A stretch of DNA of 64,000 bases from Gemmatimonas sp. (GCA_023910675.1 JAAVWC010000009.1:62001-126000), one strand, 5' to 3'. Counted from the stretch's first letter, positions 1 through 8,588 are shown. A program made the numbers and translations. Notes: generated by a model not told the origin, from the letters alone.

Positions 1-1191
1 CGTTACGCGACCGCCGCGATCGGGTGGTCGGGTACGCCGTGAGTGCACACCCAGACGATGTGCGTGGCGGGGCCATCGGCCCCGATGCGGAGGCTCGGCA
101 GATCGTCGAAATGGTACCGCAGCTGAGCCGTCTGGCGGCACGAAGCATCATCGTCCCGGTGACCCCCGCCGTGGTGCGCGAAGGGGCCATGACGCGCTTC
201 GCCTCGGTTGATGCCGTATGGCTGATCGCCACCGAGGCGCTCGACGATCCGGTTACGCGCCGAGCAGGTCGATCGGCTTATTGGTGCCGGCTTTCATTTT
301 GCACTGCAGGGCTACCCGGAGGGCGACCCGCTGCCCCTTTCGTTCACGGGGAGTACCATGGTGCTCGACGCGGCGCGGACCTCGCACGCCGCACTCGCGC
401 ACCAGGTGCGCACCCTTTCGGAGGCCGGGTTGCGCCCACTGGTGCGCGGTGTCGATGATCGCGTCACCCGCCAGCGTGTGCTCGCCGCCGGCGTGCCGTT
501 GTACGCCGGCCGGCAATTGACACGTGGCGCCGCCGTGGCGCCTGATCGGACGACGGAAGACAGCATCCTGCGCGCCATCACCATGCTGGCGGCCTTCAGT
601 GACGGACGTCCACCCGATGCCGCGTTCGATGCGTTCGTGCGCGATGATCCACACGTCGCGGCGTCGCTCCTCAAGGCGATGTCGTCGGCAGCGCTTGGTG
701 TTCGCGGCCCTCGCAGCGTATCGCATGCGTTGACGATGCTTGGACGCGATGCCATCATCGAGCGGTTGGTGGCGGTCACGGCACGTCTCATTGGCGAAGC
801 GGCGCACGATCCTGAACTCGGCTTCGCCGCACTGCGACGGGCCAGGCTCTGCGAACGCATTGGTGTCGCGCTCGATACGGCGCCGCACCCGCGTGCGCGT
901 GTCGTCGCAGGGCTGTTGTCGATGCTGGAATTCGCGTTCGCGGCACCGGCGCCGGTTCTCGCGCAACGGATCACGCTGCCATCGCCGCTGCGCGATGTCC
1001 TCGATGCACGCGAGAAGCCGCTGGGGCAGCTGCTCGACGTCGTCGATGCCATGGAGTACGGCTGGTGGGAGGATATGACGGCGCGTTGCCAGCGCCTCAG
1101 CATCCGGCCGCGAGTCGTGGCCGATGCGTGGCTCGAGACGTGGCGGAGCGCACGTGACGAGCTCGGACTGTCTCGCGCCGATTTCAACTGA
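1..1191 (+). pseudogene. EAL/HDOD signalling protein, 5' end off window, one frameshift
   Basis: This is the C-terminal part of a YuxH-like protein: a degenerate EAL (cyclic-di-GMP phosphodiesterase-like) domain followed by an HDOD domain. The reading frame is already open at base 3 with DRRDRVVGYAV, which resembles the start of such EAL domains, so the true start lies left of the window. The frame changes near base 261: the first part ends ...ALDDPVTR and the sequence continues in the next frame as EQVDRLIGAGFHFALQGY. Skipping one base restores it. The HDOD part begins around base 540 with TTEDSILRAITMLAAF. I see no intact EAL catalytic motif, so it may bind rather than cleave the nucleotide. 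The family assignment is by pattern only. Confidence 0.6.
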
Positions 1192-1210
1192 CGACTGGGT
1201 AGATTCCGTC

Positions 1211-1696
1211 ATGCCACACACCGCCCGCGAATATCTCGTGCACCGCTTTCGCGGTGACGCCCAGGTGCTCACCGATCGCGTTGCGGCCCTGCAGCGCGGT
1301 ACCAAGATCCCCGGCCCTGACGCCGCCACGTCTCGCCGCATGGCAGAGGCGTGTGAGGCGGTTGCCTCCATGGTCGAGTCGATTGCGCCGCACGAGCACG
1401 CGGCCGATGAACTGGATGCGATCGTCGCGCTCGTTCCGCTGCTCGAGCAGCGCGCGCGCGACGCCGGGATGCTGCCACCGATACGAGCGGTCTACACGGG
1501 CGCGGCCACGCGCATCCGCGAGGTGCAGACGGCGGAGGCCGCTGCCGCGAGCGGCTCGTCACTTCCCGGGGCGCAAGCGCACGACGATGTGCCGGACGAC
1601 ATGGTGGACGACGTCGACGTCGACGACGACGACATCGATGATGATGATCTCGATGCCTCGCCTGACGACCTGGACAACGGAGCCGCGCGGCCATGA
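1211..1696 (+). CDS. Hypothetical protein with Asp-rich C-terminal tail
   Basis: The predicted protein has 161 residues. It has a helical N-terminal half and a strongly acidic tract from about residue 125 (DDVDVDDDDIDDDDLD). The ATG at 1211 is chosen because the upstream extension overlaps the preceding gene and reads like a shadow of it. The stop codon overlaps the start of hslR (ATGA at 1693), so the two are probably translationally coupled. I do not recognise a domain. The acidic tail suggests a basic partner, perhaps the RNA-binding protein encoded next, but that is inference. Confidence 0.6.
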   Translation: MPHTAREYLVHRFRGDAQVLTDRVAALQRGTKIPGPDAATSRRMAEACEAVASMVESIAPHEHAADELDAIVALVPLLEQRARDAGMLPPIRAVYTGAATRIREVQTAEAAAASGSSLPGAQAHDDVPDDMVDDVDVDDDDIDDDDLDASPDDLDNGAARP

Positions 1697-2127
1697 GCCG
1701 GGGGCGTGCGGCGGCGCATGACGACACGGACGACGACGAGTCGTCGACGCCCGGTAAAGTCCGGCTGGACAAGTGGCTGTGGGCCGCGCGCTTTTTCAAA
1801 ACGCGGGCGCTCGCGGCCGAAGCCGTCGATGGCGGCAAGGTGGACGTGAACGGCGACCGTGCCAAACGCGCCAAGCCATTGCAGGTCGGCGATGAGGTCC
1901 GACTGCGGCAGGGACCAGTGGAGTGGGTGTTGACGGTCCGAGATGTCGCCGGGCGCCGAGGATCGGCGGAGATTGCGCGTGGCCTCTACGACGAAACGGA
2001 AGAAGGGCGACGCAAACGCGAACTCGTGACGGAGCAGCTCCGGAACATGCCCTCCGCGTTCTCGCACGGTGACAGCAAGCCCGGGAAGCGAGACCGCCGT
2101 GCCCTGCGTCGACTGAGAGGGAACTGA
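1693..2127 (+). CDS. hslR: S4-domain RNA-binding protein, Hsp15 family
   Basis: This 144-residue protein has an S4 RNA-binding domain from about residue 22 (VRLDKWLWAARFFKTRALA), then the GGKVDVNGDRAK loop and a basic tail. Hsp15 binds free 50S subunits that carry nascent chains and helps recycle stalled ribosomes. The C-terminal pattern YDETEEGRRKRELV and the basic end fit bacterial HslR. The first 20 residues are unusually acidic (DDTDDDESS) and extend the usual N-terminus. It overlaps the upstream acidic-tail gene by four bases. Family assignment is firm; the coupling to the upstream gene is inferred. Confidence 0.88.
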   Translation: MSRGRAAAHDDTDDDESSTPGKVRLDKWLWAARFFKTRALAAEAVDGGKVDVNGDRAKRAKPLQVGDEVRLRQGPVEWVLTVRDVAGRRGSAEIARGLYDETEEGRRKRELVTEQLRNMPSAFSHGDSKPGKRDRRALRRLRGN

Positions 2128-2309
2128 CCCACGCCCCAGACCCACTCCCCACCGCGAGCGACGGCGCTTCATGAAAGGCGCTTCACAGTGGTTACAGGGC
2201 CGGATTTTCGCGTTACTATGGCACTGCAAGGCATTCCCCGGACGGAGGGCATCGTTATTGCTCCGCCATGTGGAATCTGGTGCCGTTCCTTCCCTCCCCT
2301 GTTTCTCGC

Positions 2310-2981
2310 ATGCGGATCCTCGTCATCGAAGATGATCGGCTCGTCGCCGATCTGATGCGTCAAGTCCTGATGGACGATGGGTACGCGGTGGATGTAGCCC
2401 CGGCGGCCGAAGATGGCCGCACGCTCGCCCTCGCGAATCCCTACGACGCGATTGTCCTCGATCTGGAGCTGCCCGATCGCAGCGGGCTGTCGGTGTTGCA
2501 GGACCTGCGGCGTGAGGGCGCGACCACGCCCATCGTCGTCGCCACCGCGCACGACACCACCGCGGATGTCGTGCGCGCCCTCGACGCCGGCGCTGACGAC
2601 TACTTGCAGAAGCCGTTCGCCAATGAAGTCCTGGCGGCGCGCGTTCGCGCGGCGATCCGCCGCGGCGGTGCGCGCTCCATGGAAAAGGTGCAGATCGGCG
2701 ATCTCACCCTGCACCGCGTGAATCACGAAGTGCAGTGTCACGGCAAGACGGTCAACCTCACGGCACGGCAGTACGCGCTGCTCGAGTTCCTGGCGATGCG
2801 TGCTGGCGAAACGGTGACGCGCCCCGTGCTGCTCGAGCACGTGTGGCATTTGCAGTTCGACCCGGGCTCGAACGTCGTCGACGTGCACGTGGCCCAGCTG
2901 CGCAAGCGCTTGCGCGAATCGGAGAGCACCGTCGACATCCGCACCGTCCGGGGCGAAGGCTACGCGCTGGGAATCAGCTGA
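2310..2981 (+). CDS. OmpR/PhoB-family response regulator
   Basis: This 223-residue two-domain regulator has a receiver domain (acidic EDD at residues 7-9, phospho-acceptor Asp in IVLDLELPDRSG, Lys in YLQKPF) and a C-terminal winged-helix DNA-binding domain (LTARQYALLEFLA, then the recognition region NVVDVHVAQLRKRL and the wing RTVRGEGYAL). I chose the ATG at 2310 because the receiver begins directly there (MRILVIEDD); the in-frame ATG 42 bases upstream would add residues with no family match. No cognate kinase is adjacent. The preceding gene ends at 2127, so it has its own promoter region. Confidence 0.9.
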   Translation: MRILVIEDDRLVADLMRQVLMDDGYAVDVAPAAEDGRTLALANPYDAIVLDLELPDRSGLSVLQDLRREGATTPIVVATAHDTTADVVRALDAGADDYLQKPFANEVLAARVRAAIRRGGARSMEKVQIGDLTLHRVNHEVQCHGKTVNLTARQYALLEFLAMRAGETVTRPVLLEHVWHLQFDPGSNVVDVHVAQLRKRLRESESTVDIRTVRGEGYALGIS

Positions 2982-2985
2982 CGCG

Positions 2986-3288
2986 TCAGCGATTGAGCAG
3001 GGACTGCGCCCGACGAACGATCTCGGCGATCGTTTCGCCGGGCGTGGTGGTATCGACCCGATGGCCCGACAGGAGATGCGCGGCCAGCGATGAGACGGTC
3101 GCGCGCACCACGGTCTCATCGTCGCGTGTCGGCCCGACGATGACTAACTCGACCGCCGAGCCGGCCCCCGCCAGGCATTTGGCCAATTCTGCCTGCCGGC
3201 TCGCTGTTCGCACGGCGACCCCGAGGTCGCGTAGCGCTGCGTCCAGCGCCAGGCGCCACGCGCGGTCGCTGCCGTAGAGAACAATCAC
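2986..3288 (-). CDS. Small hypothetical protein, receiver-like fold
   Basis: This is a 100-residue protein starting at a GTG (VIVLYGSDRAWRLALDAALR). The alternation of hydrophobic strands and helices resembles a degenerate receiver or Rossmann-type domain, but I see no phospho-acceptor Asp or Lys-Pro motif. It lies immediately downstream of ridA on the same strand, with four bases between the ridA stop and this start, so the two are probably cotranscribed. Its 3' end converges on the response regulator with only four bases between stops. No function is assigned. Confidence 0.5.
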   Translation of the reverse strand: MIVLYGSDRAWRLALDAALRDLGVAVRTASRQAELAKCLAGAGSAVELVIVGPTRDDETVVRATVSSLAAHLLSGHRVDTTTPGETIAEIVRRAQSLLNR

Positions 3289-3292
3289 GTGG

Positions 3293-3721
3293 TCAGCGCG
3301 CCGATGCCACCGCCGCGACGGCGGAGATTTCCACCTGAATGCCCCGCAGCTGCGCCCCCACCACGGCACGGGTGGGAAACGGGGCGCTGAAGATGGTGCG
3401 ATAGACCGCGTCGAACGCCCCCCAGTCCTTTTCGTCCGCGAGATACACCGTGACACTGACGACATCGGCCACCGTTGCCCCGCCCGCCTCGAGAATGCGC
3501 ACGAGATTCGCCAGGGTGATCCGCGTCTGTTCTTCGATGGTCGTCCCGACGATCTGCCCGGTGGCTGGGTCGCGTGGCGTCTGCCCCGAGACAAAGAGCA
3601 GCTGCGAATTATTTGCGGTGCGTACGCCCGGCGAGTAGGCTCCCGCAGGCGGCGGAAGGTCCGGCAATATCACGGGCGTCCACTGACGGGACACCGGGGC
3701 GTTCGATTCGTCGTGTGACAT
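3293..3721 (-). CDS. ridA: RidA family enamine/imine deaminase
   Basis: This 142-residue protein shows the YjgF/YER057c/UK114 pattern: PAGAYSPGVRTANNSQLLFVSGQ near the N-terminus, TRITLANLVRILEAGGATVADVVSVTVYL in the middle, and the end FPTRAVVGAQLRGIQVEISAVA with the conserved Arg. RidA hydrolyses reactive 2-aminoacrylate and related imines released by pyridoxal-phosphate enzymes. The start at 3721 is the ATG nearest the domain. The divergent neighbour, 24 bases away, is a PLP enzyme of the D-serine dehydratase/D-threonine aldolase family, whose dehydratase members would make this substrate. Confidence 0.9.
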   Translation of the reverse strand: MSHDESNAPVSRQWTPVILPDLPPPAGAYSPGVRTANNSQLLFVSGQTPRDPATGQIVGTTIEEQTRITLANLVRILEAGGATVADVVSVTVYLADEKDWGAFDAVYRTIFSAPFPTRAVVGAQLRGIQVEISAVAAVASAR

Positions 3722-3745
3722 TCTCAGGCAGGCGGAGGTGAGGCA

Positions 3746-4882
3746 GTGGCAACGTATCTCGAACAGCTCGAGACACCGGTTCCGATTGTGGACCTCGATC
3801 GGCTTGCCCACAATCTGGACCGGATGGCCGCGTACGCCACCCTGAACGGCCTGCGACTTCGTCCGCACGTAAAGACGCACAAGTCGCCACGGATTGCCGC
3901 CGAACAGCTCCGCCTTGGCGCCGTGGGGCTCACCTGCGCCACGTTGCGCGAAGCCGAAGTCATGTCCGAAGTGTGCAACGACATCTATGTGGCGTACCCG
4001 CCCGTGGGCGCCGCACGCCTCGAGCGACTGGCCCGGCTGCCCGCCGACGTTCGCCTCACGGTCGCGGCCGATGACATTCAGTCGCTCGATGCACTCGGCG
4101 TGGCCGCCATGCTGGGCGGGCGCATCATCGATGTCATGATCGAAGCGGACCTTGGCATGCATCGTGTTGGCGTCACCTCGCCACAGAAAGCGGCGGCCAT
4201 GGCGCTCCACCTCGACCGTTCGACGTCGCTGCGTTTTGCCGGACTGCAGTTCTATCCCGGCCACATTCGCAGTCATGTACACGAGCAGGCCGATGCGCTG
4301 GCCCAGTTGGGGCGCGACATCAGCGCGTACGTCGACGCGTTGACCGATGTGGGCTGTCCCCCCCGCGTTGTCAGTGGTGGATCGACGCCGGCGGCGTGGC
4401 GCATGCACGAGGTCCCCGGCGTGAACGAAGTCCGTCCCGGTACCTACGTGTACAACGATCGCACGACCGCGCAGATCGGCGCGTGTGATTGGGAAGACTG
4501 CGCACTCACAGTGCTGGCGACGGTCGTCAGCGTGTCGGTGAAGGGACAAGCGGTCATCGATGCCGGCACCAAGGCGTTGGGGCGCGAACCGCTTCGTGCC
4601 GAGGGCGACGGCTATGGTGCGTTGCTCGACCACCCGGAAGTGATCGTGTCACGCCTGTCGGAGGAACATGGGATCCTTGACGTGTCGCAGTCGTCGTGGC
4701 GTCCCCGGCTGGGCGATCAGGTGCGCGTGGTGCCGAACCATGTCTGCATTGCCGTGCATCTGTTCGACGAAGTGTTCGGCGTGCGCGGCGACGCGGTCGA
4801 AACGCGATGGCCCGTGGCAGCCCGTGGTCGCGCGTCGAACCTCGAGCTGGAGACCGCGCCGAAGCGACCGCGGGCCGTGTAG
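3746..4882 (+). CDS. D-serine dehydratase / D-threonine aldolase family PLP enzyme
   Basis: This 378-residue fold-type III pyridoxal-phosphate enzyme has an N-terminal alanine-racemase-like barrel and a C-terminal beta domain. The PLP lysine is expected in RPHVKTHKS (about residue 43). A metal-site motif PNHVC lies near residue 331; in the family, His-x-Cys binds zinc in D-serine dehydratases, while several D-threonine aldolases have His-x-Asp, so dehydratase is slightly favoured. The start is a GTG with a good ribosome site (ggaggtgag) just upstream. Only 24 bases separate it from divergent ridA, which fits a 2-aminoacrylate-producing enzyme paired with its detoxifier. Substrate is inferred, not shown. 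Confidence 0.82.
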   Translation: MATYLEQLETPVPIVDLDRLAHNLDRMAAYATLNGLRLRPHVKTHKSPRIAAEQLRLGAVGLTCATLREAEVMSEVCNDIYVAYPPVGAARLERLARLPADVRLTVAADDIQSLDALGVAAMLGGRIIDVMIEADLGMHRVGVTSPQKAAAMALHLDRSTSLRFAGLQFYPGHIRSHVHEQADALAQLGRDISAYVDALTDVGCPPRVVSGGSTPAAWRMHEVPGVNEVRPGTYVYNDRTTAQIGACDWEDCALTVLATVVSVSVKGQAVIDAGTKALGREPLRAEGDGYGALLDHPEVIVSRLSEEHGILDVSQSSWRPRLGDQVRVVPNHVCIAVHLFDEVFGVRGDAVETRWPVAARGRASNLELETAPKRPRAV

Positions 4883-4904
4883 GCGTTCGCGATCACGCCC
4901 GCGA

Positions 4905-5377
4905 TCACGCTCGCGCGATCGCGGCGAGCATTCCACGCGTCAGCCGCAGCAGGTCATCAGCGGCGAGCGAAATTTCGAGGCCGCGGCGCCCCGCACTCAC
5001 GTGAATGCGATCGAACAGTATTGCCGTTTCGTCGAGCACGAGCGGCAGCGATTTCTTCTGCGCCAGTGGACTGATCCCGCCCACGATGTACCCGGTCGCC
5101 CGCTCGGCGGCGTGCACATCGGCCATCGTGGCGCGACGTCCGTGCACGGCGTCGGCCACGGCCTTGAGATCGAGCATACGACTCACCGGTACCACGGCGC
5201 AGGCCAGACCCACGCCCTCCACGTCCGACGACCAGCGTCTTGAAGACGCTGTCGGGATCGAGCTGTAGTGCGTCGGCCGCCTCGAGCCCGTACGACTCGG
5301 CAGCGCGGGTCGTGGAGGTAGCTGAGGACGTCGTGCGGTATGCCGGCCTTTTTCGCGAGCACAATGGCAGGAGTCAC
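4905..5377 (-). pseudogene. ybaK: YbaK/EbsC Cys-tRNA(Pro) deacylase, two frameshifts
   Basis: Three reading frames must be joined to give a normal-length (about 156 residues) YbaK-type editing protein. They are TPAIVLAKKAGIPHDVLSYL from the GTG at 5377, then AESYGLEAADALQLDPDSVF, then DVEGVGLACAVVPVSRMLDL through TGYIVGGISPLAQKKSLPLV to the end. The family clears mischarged Cys-tRNA(Pro). Skipping one base near 5302 and one near 5225 repairs the frame with no internal stop and all conserved blocks present. The gene is therefore either freshly broken or intact with sequencing insertions. Its 3' end converges on the D-serine dehydratase-like gene. Confidence 0.75.
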
Positions 5378-5412
5378 GCGTGAACGTTGTCACGGGGTAC
5401 TAACTTTCCGCC

Positions 5413-6713
5413 ATGACTTCGCCGCGCCGCATTCTGCTGGTCGACGCTGACGCGTTTCTTCGTGGCGGTGGCGCGTCAGGAAGATCCGGAAGGCGCGGGG
5501 CGGGCCGCGCTGCTCATTGTGGGCGGTCGACCGGGCTCTCGCGGCGTGGTGTGCAGCGCCTCGTACGAATGCCGCGCCTTTGGCGTGCGCTCGGCGATGC
5601 CTATTGCGCGGGCGCTCAAGCTGTGCCCTGAGGCGATGTGCGTCCCGGTGCCGCGACAGGCGTGCAGCACGCGGAGCAAGGAGATCCAGGCCGTGCTGGT
5701 GCGCTTTGCCCCCGTGGTCCAGGCGTCGAGCATCGATGAGTGGTACTGTGACCTGGGGGGCACGGAGGCGCTGTACGGCCACGAGCCGCTGCGCGATACC
5801 GCCCATCGCATCCGGCAGGCGGTATTCGAGGCGACCTGGGCTCAACGTGTCCATTGGCGGAGGCACGTCGCGGCTCGTGGCCAAGATGGCCTGTGGAGGT
5901 GGCCAAGCCAAAACCCGGGACCGGGGCCGACGGTGTGCACTGCGTGGCGCCGGGCCAGGAGGCCGGCTTTCTCTCCACGTTCAGGCTGGCCGATCTGCCC
6001 ATGGTGGGGCCCAAAGCTGGCGGAAAAGCTGGAGCGCATGGGGCTGATCCGCGTAGCACGAGGCCCAGGGCTGGACGGAGGAGGCACTGGTGAGCCGCCT
6101 CGGCGACCGGGCCGGTCCCGTGGCTATACCGGCGGGTCCGCGGACTCGACGACAGCATCGTGTCCCCCCGCGACCGCCAGAAGCAGGTGAGCCGGGAAGA
6201 CACGTTCGCCCGCGACCTCGACGACGATACGGTCATCGAGCGGGAACTGCTCCGGCTGGCCGTCCGCGTGAGCAGCGATCTCCGACGGCAAGGCGCTGCG
6301 GGCCCGAACGGTAACGGTCAAGATCAAGGACACGGACTTCCGCACCCGGTCGGCCCAGCGCACCCTGTCGGCGTACATCGAATCGGAAAAGTCGGTGCTC
6401 AAGGCGGCCCGTCCGCTTCTGCGCCAGCTCCGCGGCAAGCGGCGCGTTCCGGTTCGGCTGCTGGGGATTTCCCTCTCCCACTTCGACGACGAGCCGGAGG
6501 CGCTCCCGCTGCCCGTCACGCAGCTGGGGCTCTTTGCGGCGTCCCCGGCGGCTCCGGTGTCTGCGGCGGCGATCGACCCGGAGGAGTCACCCCGCGACCG
6601 CGCCCTGACCCGGGCACTGGATCGCATCCGGGATCGTTATGGATCCGGCAGCCATTCTTCCGGCCGGCCTTGTGGACCCGACACACGATACGGGCCCAAG
6701 GGTAGAAGAATGA
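5413..6713 (+). pseudogene. dinB: DNA polymerase IV (Y-family), eight frameshifts
   Basis: A full-length DinB of about 430 residues can be followed only by moving forward one base eight times (near 5457, 5839, 5892, 6014, 6056, 6116, 6294 and 6642). Recognisable pieces in order are RRILLVDADAF, AVARQEDPEGAGRAALLIVG with CSASYECRAFGVRSAMP, the catalytic SSIDEWYCDLGG, GLNVSIGGGTSRLVAKMA, EVAKPKPGTGADGVH, FRLADLPMVGPK, the little-finger domain SREDTFARDLDD, VKIKDTDFRTRSAQRTLSAY, and a tail ending PTHDTGPRVEE at 6713. No nonsense change is needed otherwise. Y-family polymerases copy past DNA lesions. Whether the gene is dead or the sequence is faulty cannot be told here. Confidence 0.75.
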
Positions 6714-6815
6714 CCCCGGTCCCACTAGGTTCCGCTACGGTATGGCAGACGCGGCGCCGAATCGTGGTGTCGGCCGAATCGACGACCGTTTTCTCTTCCT
6801 GCTCAGGGTGTCTTC

Positions 6816-7109
6816 ATGAGTGCTCAGCAGTACGATCCGAACAAGTTGGGCTGGGGTGCCGCCATCATCACCTGTGTGATGACCGCCGCGCTCGGCTTTG
6901 GTGCGTACACGATCCACAACAACACGTATCGGCACCCGCGCGATCCCATGATGCAGCAGGTGTACTACGAGCGCGATCAGGCCAAGCACGCTGCCGCCGG
7001 CGAGCACGGCGCGGCAGCCGGTGGTGAGCATGGTGCCGCTGCTGGTGAACATGGTGCCAAGGCCACCGAAGAACACAAGGACGCTGCGCCGGCCGCTGAG
7101 AAGCACTAA
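6816..7109 (+). CDS. Small single-pass membrane protein with EHGAAAG repeats
   Basis: This is a 97-residue protein: a short N-terminus, one membrane segment around residues 12-32 (GWGAAIITCVMTAALGFGAY), a middle YRHPRDPMMQQVYYERDQAK, then three loose repeats of GEHGAAAG ending in charged residues. The predicted topology puts the His/Glu/Ala tail outside the membrane. I do not recognise the family; the histidines might bind metal, which is speculation. It is a single-gene unit: a strong hairpin terminator follows 22 bases after the stop. Confidence 0.7.
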   Translation: MSAQQYDPNKLGWGAAIITCVMTAALGFGAYTIHNNTYRHPRDPMMQQVYYERDQAKHAAAGEHGAAAGGEHGAAAGEHGAKATEEHKDAAPAAEKH

Positions 7110-7131
7110 GCGACCGTTTGCTGCCGCTACG

Positions 7132-7163
7132 AAAAACGCCGCAATCGTGATTGCGGCGTTTTT
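7132..7163 (+). terminator. Rho-independent terminator, can work both ways
   Basis: A perfect inverted repeat (AAAAACGCCGCAATC / GATTGCGGCGTTTTT) is followed by six T on the plus strand and preceded by five A, so it can stop transcription from either side. It ends the small membrane-protein gene and insulates the sbtA operon. Confidence 0.9.
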
Positions 7164-7194
7164 TCTTGCCAAATGCAGTCCATAGGTTTTCTCA

Positions 7195-7213
7195 ATGCTT
7201 TCGTTCCGAACAT
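7195..7213 (+). promoter_or_regulatory. Candidate LysR-type operator upstream of sbtA
   Basis: The 19-base sequence ATGCTTTCGTTCCGAACAT is an imperfect dyad (ATG-N-TTCG...CGAA-CAT) lying 41-59 bases before the sbtA start in an AT-richer stretch. The last gene of the operon is a LysR-type regulator, which makes this the most likely binding site. It is a single occurrence, so the call rests on position and symmetry only. Confidence 0.35.
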
Positions 7214-7253
7214 TCAATTTGCATAACTATCACGATATATCGATGTTGCGTCC

Positions 7254-8246
7254 ATGATCGAGACCCTCAAAGCCAATTTGCTCTCGCCGATCCCGCTCGC
7301 CTTCGCGCTCGGTATCGTGACGCGCCTCATGCGCAGTGAGTTTTCGCTGCCCAAAGACATCTACAGCGCGCTCTCCATCTACCTGCTCTTCGCGCTTGGT
7401 CTCAAGGGTGGTGTGGAGCTCGCCCACGCATCGTTCGACAGCATCATCGCGCCCGCCGGTGTGACCCTCCTGCTGGGTTGCATCACGCCGCTCAGCACCT
7501 ATGCCGTCATGCGTTACGTGGGGCGCTTCGGTACGTCGGACGCTGCGGGTATGGCCGCACACTATGGCTCCGTGAGCGCCGTCACCTTCATTGCGGCGCA
7601 GCAGTTCATGCAGCGCGTTGGCGCGCCGGCGGAAGGCTTCATGCCCACGCTGCTCACGCTGCTCGAAAGCCCGGGTATTCATATCGCGCTGGCGCTGGGT
7701 GCCATTCAGCGTAACAAGCAGCTGCTCGCCAGCGGTGGCGACACCGGCGCGCATGGCTCCATCAAGGAAGTACTGCACGAAGTCCTGACTGGGCGGACGA
7801 TGATCCTGCTCGTTGGCGGCCTCCTCGTGGGCTACTTCATGGGTGAGTCGGGATGGAAGGCGGTGTCGCCCTTCTTCGACAGCGGCTTCAAGGGCGCGCT
7901 CATGCTCTTCCTCCTGGAGATGGGCATCGTCGCCGGTGATCGTCTCGGTGACCTCAAGAAGGTGGGTCCCTTCCTGCTGGCGTTCGGTATCATCATGCCG
8001 CTCATTCACGGCGCCATCGGCGTGGTGCTTGGCGAGTGGGCAGGACTCACACCCAGCGGCGCCGCAGTGCTCGGCACCATGGCCGCCAGCGCGAGTTACA
8101 TCGCCGCACCGCCGGCAGTGCGACTCACCTTGCCGGAAGCGAACCCGACGTACTCGCTGACGGCTGCACTCGCGATCACGTTCCCATTCAACATCCTCGC
8201 CGGTATCCCGATCTACTACAGCATCGCGCAAGCGATCGCATCGTAA
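7254..8246 (+). CDS. sbtA: SbtA-type sodium-dependent bicarbonate permease
   Basis: This 330-residue membrane protein has about ten hydrophobic segments and the SbtA/DUF897 layout: SPIPLAFALGIVTRLMRSEF at the N-terminus, LFALGLKGGVELA, and MAAHYGSVSAVTFIAA after the first half. The second inverted half contains GFKGALMLFLLEMG and MAASASYIAAPPAVRLTLPE. In cyanobacteria SbtA imports HCO3- with Na+. The PII-like and carbonic anhydrase genes directly downstream support the same role here. It is the first gene of a four-gene unit (sbtA, PII-like, carbonic anhydrase, LysR), with a terminator before it and AT-rich upstream DNA carrying a candidate operator. Confidence 0.88.
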   Translation: MIETLKANLLSPIPLAFALGIVTRLMRSEFSLPKDIYSALSIYLLFALGLKGGVELAHASFDSIIAPAGVTLLLGCITPLSTYAVMRYVGRFGTSDAAGMAAHYGSVSAVTFIAAQQFMQRVGAPAEGFMPTLLTLLESPGIHIALALGAIQRNKQLLASGGDTGAHGSIKEVLHEVLTGRTMILLVGGLLVGYFMGESGWKAVSPFFDSGFKGALMLFLLEMGIVAGDRLGDLKKVGPFLLAFGIIMPLIHGAIGVVLGEWAGLTPSGAAVLGTMAASASYIAAPPAVRLTLPEANPTYSLTAALAITFPFNILAGIPIYYSIAQAIAS

Positions 8247-8266
8247 CCCTTCACGAACTCACCATC

Positions 8267-8587
8267 ATGCTGACGCATTCGTTCAAACTGGTTACGATCA
8301 TCGCCGAGCCGGTGCTCGAGCCCCGCATCACCACGGAACTTCGCCGTCTCGGCGCCACCGGCTTCACGGTGGTCGAAGGGCGCGGTCAGGGATCGCGCGC
8401 GCTGCACGCGGCGGAAATTCCCGGCATCAATGTGCGCATCGAAACGATCGTCCCGCCCGATGTCGCCGACCGCATCGTGGAATACATCTCCAAGCAGTAT
8501 TTCGCCGACTACGAAGTAATCGCCTATCTCTCCGATGTGCAGGTCGTCCGTGGAGAGAAGTACCGCGCCCCAAACACCGGAGCCTGA
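8267..8587 (+). CDS. sbtB: SbtB-like PII signalling protein
   Basis: This 106-residue PII-superfamily protein starts MLTHSFKLVTIIAEPVLEPRIT and contains GATGFTVVEGRGQGSRALHA, the T-loop region being shorter and different from GlnB, then NVRIETIVPPDVADRIVEYI. SbtB proteins bind adenyl nucleotides (and cAMP in cyanobacteria) and control the partner SbtA. It starts 20 bases after sbtA and is followed after one base by the carbonic anhydrase gene. The position right after sbtA makes the SbtB assignment strong; nucleotide specificity is not readable from sequence alone. Confidence 0.85.
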   Translation: MLTHSFKLVTIIAEPVLEPRITTELRRLGATGFTVVEGRGQGSRALHAAEIPGINVRIETIVPPDVADRIVEYISKQYFADYEVIAYLSDVQVVRGEKYRAPNTGA

Positions 8588-8588
8588 C

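Noticed and set aside
253-1371. Long antisense frame over the EAL/HDOD gene
   Set aside because: Arg/His-rich composition typical of the opposite strand of GC-rich genes; no domain; the plus strand reads as a coherent protein.
5413-6713. Programmed +1 frameshifting in dinB
   Set aside because: Eight different sites with no shared slippery sequence or stop codon at the shift; error or decay is simpler.
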